Below are positions 1 to 7,300 of a stretch of 14,666 nucleotides of DNA, piece by piece. The stretch covers positions 1 through 14,666 of the forward strand of contig JBBUBI010000018.1 in the NCBI GenBank assembly GCA_038058335.1, in the 5' to 3' direction. Each line of letters opens with the position of its first letter. Within the stretch, counting starts at the first letter, position 1. Under the pieces are notes generated by a model. It had not been told where the DNA came from. It worked only from the letters and a program-made list of their open reading frames with translations, and did not search any database. Source of the DNA: JBBTVO01 sp038058335 (lineage in GTDB: Bacteria; Patescibacteriota; Microgenomatia; Levybacterales; UBA12049). The translations under genes were made by a program, and so were the position numbers.

Positions 1-1383
1 AAGCTTTGAGTTCTTGCTGATAACAATATCGGCTATACCAAAGGTTCCCTGTGTGAGAGTACCGGTTTTATCAAATACCACGTAATCAATTTTACGAGCA
101 ATTTCCAAACCCTTCATTTCTTTGATGAGGATGCCGTTTTTGGCTCCAAGGGTTGAGGTAATGGTAGTAACGGTTGGAATAGCAAGCCCGAGGGCGTGCG
201 GACAGGCAACAACCACGACAGCTACAGCCGCAGTAGCAGCAAAGACAGCTCCCTGAGGCAAAACAAATAACCAGACAATAAATGTAGCCGTTCCCGCAAA
301 AAGGGCGACGTAAAATAATACGCTGGCCGCACGGTCAGCCAGATGCTGGACGTTTGGTTTTGAGCTTTGGGCGTCTTGAATTAGCTTCATAATTTGAGAA
401 ATTGCAGTATCGGCTCCGGTTTTAGCAACTTCAATAGTAAGTGAGCCGTCCTGATTAATTGTTCCGCCAATAACTTTATCTCCTTTTTTCTTGTCAACAG
501 GTCTGGATTCTCCTGTAATCATTGATTCGTTCACAGAACTTTCCCCCTTAAGCACAATCCCGTCAACAGGAATCTTCTCTCCAGGTTTTACCAAAACAAT
601 ATCATGAAGATTTACTTCAGAAGTTTTTACATCAAGTATGGATCCGTTTTTCAAAAGGTGTGCCGAAGGGGGAATGAGCTTTGCAAGTTCGGAAAGAGCT
701 CCAGTTGCACCACGCACGGCACGCATTTCAAGCCAATGTCCCAAAAGAAAGACAGAAATTAAAGTTGCAATTTCCCAATAGAGGGATTCACCTGGGAAAA
801 GGAAAGTGGCAGCCACGGAAAATGTATACCCTACGCTGATAGCAAATGCAACCAGAGTCATCATTTGCGGGTTTTTACGCGAAATTTCCCCTGCTGCCCC
901 TTTGAAAAATGGTAACCCGCCAAAGAAAAATATAAAGGTGCCGATTACAAAAAGCACTATGTCCCGACCGGAAAAATCTAAAGTCAAAGAAAGCCACTTT
1001 TGAATATTTGGGGAAAGTAGCATGGTAAATACTACGAAAGGTAAGGTTATAAAAAAACGCTTACGGAACTCGTATTCCATTGAGGTATGTTCTTCATGCC
1101 CGCCGTGTTCAGTGGTCATCATCGGAACCAGCTTCATGCCGCATTTTGGACAGTTGCCCGGCTTATCGGAAATTACATCCGGGTCCATAGGACAGGTGTA
1201 TAATCCGGAGCTTTCTGCATGCTTCGCTTCTTGTCCATGATCCATGCTTGAATGATCCGTTTTTTTTCCTTTTTGAACAAGACTCATTCCGCACTTAGGA
1301 CACTTTCCAGGCTTGTCAGAAGTTACTTCCGGATGCATTGGGCAAGTGTAGATTTTTCCCAAGGTGTTGTTCATTTTATTCAT
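1..1383 (-). CDS. copB: CopB-type copper-translocating P1B ATPase, C-terminal part cut by window edge
   Basis: This ATP-driven heavy-metal exporter of the inner membrane is open to base 1, so only 461 N-terminal residues are visible. They begin with two heavy-metal-binding repeats of the form YTCPMxP...CPxCGM (about residues 12-36 and 62-86), joined and followed by His/Met-rich linkers (DHSSMDHG; EHGGHEEH). Transmembrane segments follow. The actuator motif TGES is at 290-293, the intramembrane metal motif is CPH (394-396), and the phosphorylation motif DKTG is at 438-441. CPH in place of CPC is the signature of the CopB (P1B-3) group, known for Cu(I)/Cu(II)/Ag export; the P, N and C-terminal domains lie off the window. 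The ATG at 1383 has an AGGA Shine-Dalgarno 6 bases upstream and overlaps the preceding methyltransferase stop as ATGA, suggesting translational coupling. An in-frame ATG three codons later is the only close alternative. Confidence 0.95.
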   Translation of the reverse strand, partial: MNKMNNTLGKIYTCPMHPEVTSDKPGKCPKCGMSLVQKGKKTDHSSMDHGQEAKHAESSGLYTCPMDPDVISDKPGNCPKCGMKLVPMMTTEHGGHEEHTSMEYEFRKRFFITLPFVVFTMLLSPNIQKWLSLTLDFSGRDIVLFVIGTFIFFFGGLPFFKGAAGEISRKNPQMMTLVAFAISVGYTFSVAATFLFPGESLYWEIATLISVFLLGHWLEMRAVRGATGALSELAKLIPPSAHLLKNGSILDVKTSEVNLHDIVLVKPGEKIPVDGIVLKGESSVNESMITGESRPVDKKKGDKVIGGTINQDGSLTIEVAKTGADTAISQIMKLIQDAQSSKPNVQHLADRAASVLFYVALFAGTATFIVWLFVLPQGAVFAATAAVAVVVVACPHALGLAIPTVTTITSTLGAKNGILIKEMKGLEIARKIDYVVFDKTGTLTQGTFGIADIVISKNSKL

Positions 1384-2039
1384 AAGTTGTCCTTTCTGGC
1401 CAGTAGAAATTCTATTCCCAAATGTCTATTGCCAATTTTTTCTACAACAAACCCTTTTTCTTTAAGCATTATTGGTAATTCGCCGCGAAGGTTGGCTCTC
1501 ATTTCTTCCCCACCATCAAATATACTCCCCAAATGAAGTAAAATATAGGAAACTGGACCTTTAGGTTTTCCAAAATCAGCCAGTAAAAATTCACCACCCT
1601 TTCTTAAAATCCGATAGATTTCCCCAAGTGCCTTTTTCTTCTCCTGACTCGGTATGTGGTGAAACGTTAGAGTACTTACTACAAGATCAAAGTTTTCATC
1701 AGGGAATGGAAGATCTTGGGCAAAAGATTTGTTTAAGCTTGCTCTCACTTTATATTTAGCGAGTTTGGATTTGGCTATTTTTAAAACTTTTTGGTCAGGA
1801 TCTATTCCGACTAAATTCAGATTAGGATAAGATTTATTCAGCTCGATTAAAAGCGTTCCTGTTCCAACCCCAATATCCAAAACCTTCTCGTTCCCTTTAA
1901 GCTCCAGTAATTTCACAACTTTTCTTTTTAAGGACTTTCCAAAACCAGTCAAATCCGTAAGGGCATCATAACAAGGTGTCAGAAGATCGTAAGAGAAAGC
2001 TGGCCTAAAGTACTTTTTTGTTTCTATATTAGTTTTCAT
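1380..2039 (-). CDS. Class I SAM-dependent methyltransferase (UbiE/Methyltransf_11-like)
   Basis: This is a 219-residue soluble enzyme with a Rossmann methyltransferase fold. Motif I, VLDIGVGTGT, is at residues 53-62. The acidic residue that binds the ribose hydroxyls is D80 in GIDP, and the post-motif DLVVSTLTFHHIP is at 118-130. The family transfers a methyl group from S-adenosylmethionine; the acceptor cannot be read from the sequence. No arsenite-methyltransferase-style cysteine set is seen. The gene is locked into the copper operon: its start overlaps the upstream 49-residue metal-binding gene by 11 bases, and its TGA overlaps the copB ATG by 4 bases. A role in metal tolerance is inferred only from that coupling. 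The TGA stop is also evidence for the standard genetic code. Confidence 0.9.
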   Translation of the reverse strand: MKTNIETKKYFRPAFSYDLLTPCYDALTDLTGFGKSLKRKVVKLLELKGNEKVLDIGVGTGTLLIELNKSYPNLNLVGIDPDQKVLKIAKSKLAKYKVRASLNKSFAQDLPFPDENFDLVVSTLTFHHIPSQEKKKALGEIYRILRKGGEFLLADFGKPKGPVSYILLHLGSIFDGGEEMRANLRGELPIMLKEKGFVVEKIGNRHLGIEFLLARKDNL

Positions 2040-2178
2040 AAGCTTCCAGATCGGTGTCGTATTGTTCTTTGAGTACTAAATTCATGCCGCATCTTGGACA
2101 GCTACCTGGTTTATCTTCAACAATCTCAGGGTGCATTGGGCAACTATATTCTTTTTTTTCTTTTTTATTTTTATCCAT
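2029..2178 (-). CDS. 49-residue heavy-metal-binding peptide (YxCPMHP...CPxCGM domain)
   Basis: This tiny protein is almost entirely one heavy-metal-binding domain: YSCPMHPEI, then DKPGSCPRCGMNLV, with an acidic tail. The domain is the same as the two repeats at the N-terminus of the CopB protein encoded two genes downstream, with four metal-type ligand positions (C, H, and a CxxC pair). It is likely a cytosolic copper-binding partner or donor for that ATPase (inference). I chose the ATG at 2178 over the longer in-frame ATG at 2247 because a GGGAG Shine-Dalgarno sits 9 bases upstream and the longer form would overlap the previous gene by 77 bases. With the chosen start the overlap is 8 bases (ATGGATAA), typical of coupled genes. 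Confidence 0.8.
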   Translation of the reverse strand: MDKNKKEKKEYSCPMHPEIVEDKPGSCPRCGMNLVLKEQYDTDLEAYEN

Positions 2179-2404
2179 TGATATCAACTCCCTTCTCTTC
2201 TTCTTGTTCTGAGGGACATTTTGTGTCGGCATAAGAACAAAAAACACAACAATCTCCCTTTCTGGGTCTTATAACTTCTCCACAATGCTTGCACTTATAA
2301 AAGTATTGACATGAGTCTTGTGGCATTTTCTCTTTTTGTTTTGCTTCACATCTAGGACAAGTAATAGCAGCCTCTGTTTTTATTTTGAAATTCTTGTTGC
2401 TCAT
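2171..2404 (-). CDS. Small nine-cysteine zinc-ribbon-like protein with GDCCVFCSYAD motif
   Basis: This 77-residue soluble protein carries nine cysteines: CPRC (16, 19), C32, CKHC (38, 41), a GDCCVFCSY block (52, 53, 56) and C63 before a proline. I recognise the GDCCVFCSYG/D...KCP block as typical of small proteins found near copper-resistance genes, but no biochemical function is known to me. The pattern of two CxxC pairs suggests a zinc ribbon or a thiolate copper site. The start ATG at 2404 has no clear Shine-Dalgarno, and the gene lies 18 bases after the preceding membrane peptide. Its end overlaps the next gene by 8 bases. The position inside the operon favours copper buffering or delivery (inference). 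Confidence 0.8.
   Translation of the reverse strand: MSNKNFKIKTEAAITCPRCEAKQKEKMPQDSCQYFYKCKHCGEVIRPRKGDCCVFCSYADTKCPSEQEEEKGVDING
2188..2192 (-). promoter_or_regulatory. Shine-Dalgarno that fixes the 49-residue gene start
   Basis: GGGAG read on the minus strand, 9 bases before the ATG at 2178 and lying inside the upstream 77-residue gene. It supports the short start of the metal-binding peptide. Confidence 0.65.
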
Positions 2405-2422
2405 TTTATAAATCTGTTTTTA

Positions 2423-2554
2423 TTATTTCTTTTGTATCAGTTTCCAAAGCCAAACGCCGAGCAGAATAAGGTCAACCAGAATAACAATCCAAAAAATAGA
2501 AGTTATTATTCCAAATCCTCCCATCATGTTTTCATAATTTCCAAAACCCATCAT
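2423..2554 (-). CDS. 43-residue single-span membrane protein
   Basis: This short gene starts at the ATG at 2554. It encodes a Met/Gly-rich start (MMGFGNYENMMGGFG), one hydrophobic helix (about residues 16-37) and a Lys-rich end (KLIQKK). A strong GGAGGT Shine-Dalgarno lies 9 bases upstream, the best evidence that the frame is translated. Met-rich start plus one helix resembles small membrane proteins often encoded beside copper and DUF305 genes; methionine clusters can bind Cu(I), but that is inference. A second in-frame ATG immediately follows the first, so the protein could begin one residue later. No function is assigned. Confidence 0.75.
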   Translation of the reverse strand: MMGFGNYENMMGGFGIITSIFWIVILVDLILLGVWLWKLIQKK

Positions 2555-2629
2555 AAGAAAACCACCTCCCTCCGGATTATTTTAGACACGAACATTAGCC
2601 TTAACTTTTTATTCATAGTGGTTTAAATT

Positions 2630-3139
2630 TTAACAATCTTCACCTTTATCAGCTTTTTCATTAATATAACTTTTGGATACGGCATCTTGCAGATGAGTAC
2701 TCTTATTATTTCCAATCAAAATAATGAGACTTTCATCAGGCTGAATTTTTCGGTTTTCAAATTGGCTGACTTTCTTACCATTTATAAACGCAACCGCTTT
2801 TGAGTAATCAATTTTGTGATTAATATTAGAAAATAAATCACGCCAGTGGGCATTTTTTTCTTCAACATGAACAACATCACCGACAAAATCATGCAAATGT
2901 GCTTTTTCAGTCTGAATGTCTTCATCTGAATCTTCGTGTTCTTCATCTTCAGTACAAGGTTTTATTCTCATATATTTAAAATCGGAAAAATCAATTTTTT
3001 TATCATCCTTAAAAACAACAAAACCCGCATGATAATGTACTTTTTCAGGAGTTGTTATTTTTCTAACGGTAGAATATGTAAAGTACGAAACAACTACTAA
3101 AATAATAACAGCTATGATACCAATAATTTTTTTTCTCAT
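2630..3139 (-). CDS. Membrane-anchored His/Cys-rich protein, unknown function
   Basis: This 169-residue protein has an N-terminal signal-anchor (Lys-rich start, hydrophobic residues 5-22). The rest should therefore lie outside the cytoplasm. The soluble part has many possible copper ligands: HYH at 35-37, C62 in an IKPC context, H68, HLH at 81-83, H91, H98, H108, H149 and a terminal C169. An acidic stretch (EDEEHEDSDED) sits between the KPC and HLH motifs. The block HYHAGFVVFKDDKKIDFSDF looks like a conserved core that I associate with uncharacterised CPR proteins, but I cannot name a family. It is coded 23 bases after the DUF5676 gene with no clear Shine-Dalgarno. A role in extracytoplasmic metal binding is inferred from ligand density and operon context. 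Confidence 0.85.
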   Translation of the reverse strand: MRKKIIGIIAVIILVVVSYFTYSTVRKITTPEKVHYHAGFVVFKDDKKIDFSDFKYMRIKPCTEDEEHEDSDEDIQTEKAHLHDFVGDVVHVEEKNAHWRDLFSNINHKIDYSKAVAFINGKKVSQFENRKIQPDESLIILIGNNKSTHLQDAVSKSYINEKADKGEDC

Positions 3140-3162
3140 AATTATTCTTAAACTTTAAACAA

Positions 3163-3429
3163 TTATTCTTTTGCCAGACGATTGTAAATTTCGATGACCG
3201 AGTAAATAAAAACCCAAGTCAGACCTATTGCAGTTACCAATCCCAAAACCAATGATCCCAAGTCCGGAGTAAACGCAGTTTTAACTGCCTCTAGATTTAT
3301 TGTGTGCATCCAAGACTTAGCAACGACAAAAAGTAAATCAGGCATAACGTACGAAAGAAGCACGCAGACGACAACCCAAACAGCCATAACAGTTGCAGCC
3401 GCGTTTGCGAAAGCTTTTGCATTTAACAT
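3163..3429 (-). CDS. DUF5676-type small membrane protein
   Basis: This is an 88-residue protein with two transmembrane helices (about residues 9-29 and 57-79). A loop between them carries the SWMHTINLE segment, which resembles the DUF5676 family of short membrane proteins of unknown function. The ATG at 3429 is chosen over the GTG three codons upstream (3438) because an AGGAGG Shine-Dalgarno lies 8 bases before it and the GTG would overlap that site. The gene follows DUF305 by 24 bases and belongs to the same transcription unit. Members of this family are often seen with DUF305 and DUF2933 proteins in metal-resistance loci. The family assignment is by eye and could be checked by profile search. 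Confidence 0.8.
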   Translation of the reverse strand: MLNAKAFANAAATVMAVWVVVCVLLSYVMPDLLFVVAKSWMHTINLEAVKTAFTPDLGSLVLGLVTAIGLTWVFIYSVIEIYNRLAKE

Positions 3430-3437
3430 AGTTATCA

Positions 3438-3443
3438 CCTCCT
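3438..3443 (-). promoter_or_regulatory. AGGAGG Shine-Dalgarno that fixes the DUF5676 start
   Basis: Consensus AGGAGG on the minus strand, 8 bases before the ATG at 3429. It overlaps the alternative GTG codon at 3438 and so argues against that longer start. Confidence 0.75.
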
Positions 3444-3453
3444 CTCGAAAAAC

Positions 3454-4089
3454 TTAATATCCCCAGGTTTTGTACCAATCGCGCATATTATTAATTTCCT
3501 TTGTCTGAGCATCAATAATATTTTGAGCAAGTTCTATCATTTCAGGCCTGGAAGTGCTATTTTTAAGCATAGTTGCCATCATAACAGCCATTTGATGATG
3601 CGGGATCATCTCTTCGACAAAAGATCGGTCAAAATCTTGCGCTTCTTGTAGTCTTGTTATATCTGAAGCATTCCCCATCATTCCCATATGCGTACTGTTG
3701 TTATTTCTCATCATCCCGTGCTGACTCATTACTTGATTACCCGTTGGGACTTCTTTTCCAAACCAACTTTCATACCAGCTCTTCATCTGATTTATTTCTT
3801 TGTCCTGGGATTCAATTATGTTTTCCGCTAGCTGTTTCACTTCAGATCGTTGGGCTTTCGTTTGAGCAAGCTTTGCCATCGTAATGGCATCTTCATGATG
3901 TGGGATCATTTGTTCAATAAAATGTGCATCTATTGTTCCTGATCCCTGTATCATGCTTGACGTGCGTAATCCCATCATTCCCATTATCCCTATGTTATTA
4001 GAGTTAACGGAAGATATTGTCAGAAGCCATATTGCCATACCTCCTATAATCAAACCTCCTATTCCATATTTCAATTTGTCATTATCCAT
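3454..4089 (-). CDS. DUF305 tandem-repeat protein (ferritin-like, putative extracytoplasmic copper binder)
   Basis: This 211-residue protein has an N-terminal anchor helix (about residues 8-28), then two DUF305 units. Unit one (about 54-110) carries FIEQMIPHHEDAITMA, and unit two (about 152-209) carries FVEEMIPHHQMAVMMA. Each unit ends with a second helix of pattern LAxNII...Q..EI..M..WY. DUF305 proteins are ferritin-like helical bundles in which the paired His and Met residues are candidate metal ligands. The linker adds a Met/His-rich stretch (HGMMRNNN; HMGMMG). The ATG at 4089 has an AGGAGG Shine-Dalgarno 7 bases upstream. The protein probably sits on the outer face of the membrane. Copper sequestration is inferred from family and location, not shown. 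Confidence 0.92.
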   Translation of the reverse strand: MDNDKLKYGIGGLIIGGMAIWLLTISSVNSNNIGIMGMMGLRTSSMIQGSGTIDAHFIEQMIPHHEDAITMAKLAQTKAQRSEVKQLAENIIESQDKEINQMKSWYESWFGKEVPTGNQVMSQHGMMRNNNSTHMGMMGNASDITRLQEAQDFDRSFVEEMIPHHQMAVMMATMLKNSTSRPEMIELAQNIIDAQTKEINNMRDWYKTWGY

Positions 4090-4111
4090 ATTCCTACCTC
4101 CTCTCTCATAA

Positions 4112-4273
4112 TTAATGCTTATGATGGTCTTTCATCATAAAAATCATCATTACCGGACAAAGCAGCACAACGGCAAATGGAAGTACACTTGCTATATCAG
4201 CTTTTCCAATAAATAACCCTCCGGCAATAAAGGCAATGATTATTCCTATAATCCATAAATGATTTGTTTTCAT
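4112..4273 (-). CDS. DUF2933-type 53-residue membrane protein with His-rich tail
   Basis: This gene encodes two short hydrophobic segments (about residues 6-24 and 29-46). The second contains LLCPVMMIFMM, and the tail is KDHHKH. A second helix with a Cys-Pro-Met core followed by a His-rich C-terminus is typical of the DUF2933 family, small inner-membrane proteins of unknown function often found beside heavy-metal exporters. The Cys, Met and His residues are plausible soft-metal ligands (inference). It lies 93 bases after the CopA stop and 22 bases before the DUF305 start. Its own Shine-Dalgarno is weak. Confidence 0.75.
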   Translation of the reverse strand: MKTNHLWIIGIIIAFIAGGLFIGKADIASVLPFAVVLLCPVMMIFMMKDHHKH

Positions 4274-4366
4274 ATTATCTATATTTAAACATTTTTATTG
4301 CCTCTGTTAATTTCTTCTGTTTCTTATATTTAATCATATCAACTGAGCATTCTCAAGGACACCATA

Positions 4367-7300
4367 TCATTGTGAAATTATAAAGCCTTCTTTCACAAAG
4401 TGCATCTTATCGAGAGCTGTTTTTGTTTCAGGCAAGATATTGGAGACAATAATATTGTTTCCAAAGAACGGAGTGATAGTATCTCCTTCTTTCTTGAAAA
4501 GATTTTCAGCCTGCATCATTTTTGCTTCTTCTGCTCCTATAGCAACCGGATAATATGTTTTCCCTCCAATAGCAATCGGATTTATACTGTCATTTTGTAT
4601 CTCCTTAGCTAACTTTTCCGGTGTATTGCTGCTTAGCATATAAAACAGTTTTGTAGAGCCATCAGGAGCCACTATTGCCTGCACTATTCCTGCGTTATTA
4701 AGAGCATTGAGTGTTTCTCCATTTACGATATGGAAGTAATCAAGATGAGTTCCCGTAGGCTCAAGAATTCCTGCGACTTTCATTTGAGGTACGCCGAAGA
4801 AATTAGCAATAGTATCACCGGGCTTTTCGATCAATTTTTCTTTTTTCATCATCTCTGCTTCTTCATAACCAACAATCATTTCATCTTTTCCGAGCGTCGA
4901 AGCTCCTTCCTTTAACTTTAATGTGTTAATTTCATCGCTTTCAGCTTCAATGAAGAGCTTTGGGTCACCGTTGGCAAAGTTTATTCTTGTCGCTCCGCTT
5001 GTCAGAATACCTGAGACTTGTTTGATGATTTCCCGGCTTACTTTCGTGTCTATACCTTCTGCTGTTGCCATATTTGAGCTAAAGCGGGCGAATTGGATGA
5101 ATAGTGCTGTAAATAAGATAATCATAAAGAAAGGTGCAATTGAAGAAATATAGTTTCTTCTTCCCGGTCTATATCGCCGAAGAAGCAGGGAATTTGCGAC
5201 AACAGATACTGAACTTAGCGCCATAGCAAGTCCTGCAAGCTCAGGTTTTAAGACAAGTCCCAGTCCCATGAAAACACGTGCTGCGACGGGAATCCCGATG
5301 ACATTATAGAAGAGTGCAAAAAACATATTTTGCTTTATCTTGCTCATCGTTTGTTTTGAAAGATTTATAGCATTCACAACGTCTCTGAGGTCATTTTTAA
5401 TAATGACTATGCCTCCCGTTTCCATAGCGACATCGGTTCCGCTCCCCATTGCTATTCCTAAATCAGCCTGAGCAAGTGCCGGGGCATCGTTAATACCATC
5501 TCCTACCATTGCTACTTTTTTCCCTGATTCCTGCAGTTTCTTTACTTCATTTGCTTTATCTTCAGGTAATACTTCTGCAAGGATGTTTGTAATACCAACT
5601 TGAGACGCTATGGCTCGTGCTGTCCGCTCGTTATCACCGGTTATCATATAAACTTCAACGCGCATCTTTTTTAATTTGTCAATTGCTTCTTTTGAAGTTT
5701 CTTTTACCGTATCTGCAACACCGATGAGTCCGATAATTTCATCCTTACTGGCAAGCACCATCACAGTTTTTCCTTGTTCTTCAAGACGGCTCATTTTTCT
5801 ATCCAGTCTCTCAACCGGTAATCCGACAATGTCTGAAATAAGTTTTCTATTTCCAAAATAGTATATTATTCCTTCAACATCACCTTGTACTCCGTGACCT
5901 GGAATAGCTGAAAACCCTTCGGCTTCGCTCAGGGTAAGGTTTTCTTCAGTGGCATAGTTTGTAATGGCTTCAGCGAGTGGATGTTCTGATTGTTTTTCAA
6001 GGCTGGCGCCAATTGTGAGAACTTCATCTTCATCCATTCCGGAAAGACTAATAATATCTGTCACTTCCGGCTTGCCCTTGGTAAGAGTTCCTGTTTTGTC
6101 AAATACAATCGTGTTGATTTTGTTAGCCGCCTCAAGAGGCTCCCCGCCCTTAATAAGTATTCCGTGCTCTGCTCCTTTACCAGTACCAACCATAATAGCT
6201 GTTGGTGTGGCAAGTCCTAAGGCACATGGGCATGCGATCACAATAACTGCTGTAAATGTCATTAATGCGAAAGCAAGTGTTGCTCCTAAGAAGAAATACC
6301 ATATCACGAAAGTAAGCATTGCAATGACAATAACTGTCGGGACAAACCATGCGGAAATTCTGTCTGCAAATGCCTGAATTGGAGCTTTTGACCCCTGTGC
6401 ATCTTCAACAAGACGAATAATTTGTGCGAGTGTTGTCTCAGCACCTACTTTTGTAGCCTTGAATTCAAAGCTCCCAGTTTTATTTATTGTTCCACCGATT
6501 ACCGTATCATTCAGATTTTTCTCAACAGGCAGACTTTCACCGGTGATCATTGACTCATCTACCGAAGATGATCCTTTGGCTATCACACCATCAACGGGAA
6601 CCTTTTCTCCGGGGCGGACAAGAATAACATCTCCCTCGATTACCTCATCAATAGAAATATCCTGAGTAACACCATTTCTGATTACCCGTGCGGTTTTTGC
6701 CTGAAGCCCCATGAGCTTTTTAATAGCATCTGAGGTTTTTCCTTTTGCTTTCGCTTCAAGAAGCTTTCCGAGAATAACAAAAGTAATAAGGAAGGCTGCA
6801 GTTTCAAAATATAGATCAGGAATTTTAGCACCATTAAGTCCGATGATCGAACCAGTATTCATAGCGTAGCTTACGAAATTGACTACGCTGTAGATAAAGG
6901 CAGTTGAAGTGCCTATGGCAATTAGACTGTCCATATTAAATGTCTTCATTCGAAGAGCTGAAAGCATCCCTTTATAAAAACCTGCTCCGATAACCAGCTG
7001 AACCGGAGCAGCTAAGATAAATGAAACAACACCTATATATGGTGTAAGAAATGCTTCCCCTGGAATCCAAGAGAAGAAATCAAAAAGCATAAAATAAAAC
7101 ATAGGAAGGCTGAAGAGGAAGCTAATGATGAATTTAAACGTTTGATATTTTATTTCTTTTTTTCTTCTTTTTGCCTGATACTCTGTATCTGCAGTATCAA
7201 ATATTGCTGCTTTGTAGCCGGATTTCCTTACTGCGTTAATAAGATCTTCTTTTGAAGATATACTTTCATCAAATGTAACTGTTGCTTTTTCTGCTGTAAA

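Noticed and set aside
1380..1382. Alternative genetic code (TGA read as an amino acid)
   Set aside because: The TGA here ends the methyltransferase at the right length and forms a classic ATGA overlap with copB. No in-frame TGA was needed to read any other gene.
2179..2247. Longer start for the 49-residue metal-binding peptide
   Set aside because: It would overlap the upstream gene by 77 bases, and the extension lacks its own ribosome site, whereas the ATG at 2178 has one.
2318..2626. Open frame of 102 codons on the plus strand
   Set aside because: It lies opposite the 77-residue Cys-rich gene and the 43-residue membrane gene, both better supported by motifs and, for the latter, a strong Shine-Dalgarno.
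3140..3170. Ten-base direct repeat (aattattctt at 3140-3149 and 3161-3170)
   Set aside because: AT-rich and short; one copy overlaps the end of the DUF5676 gene. Most likely chance.
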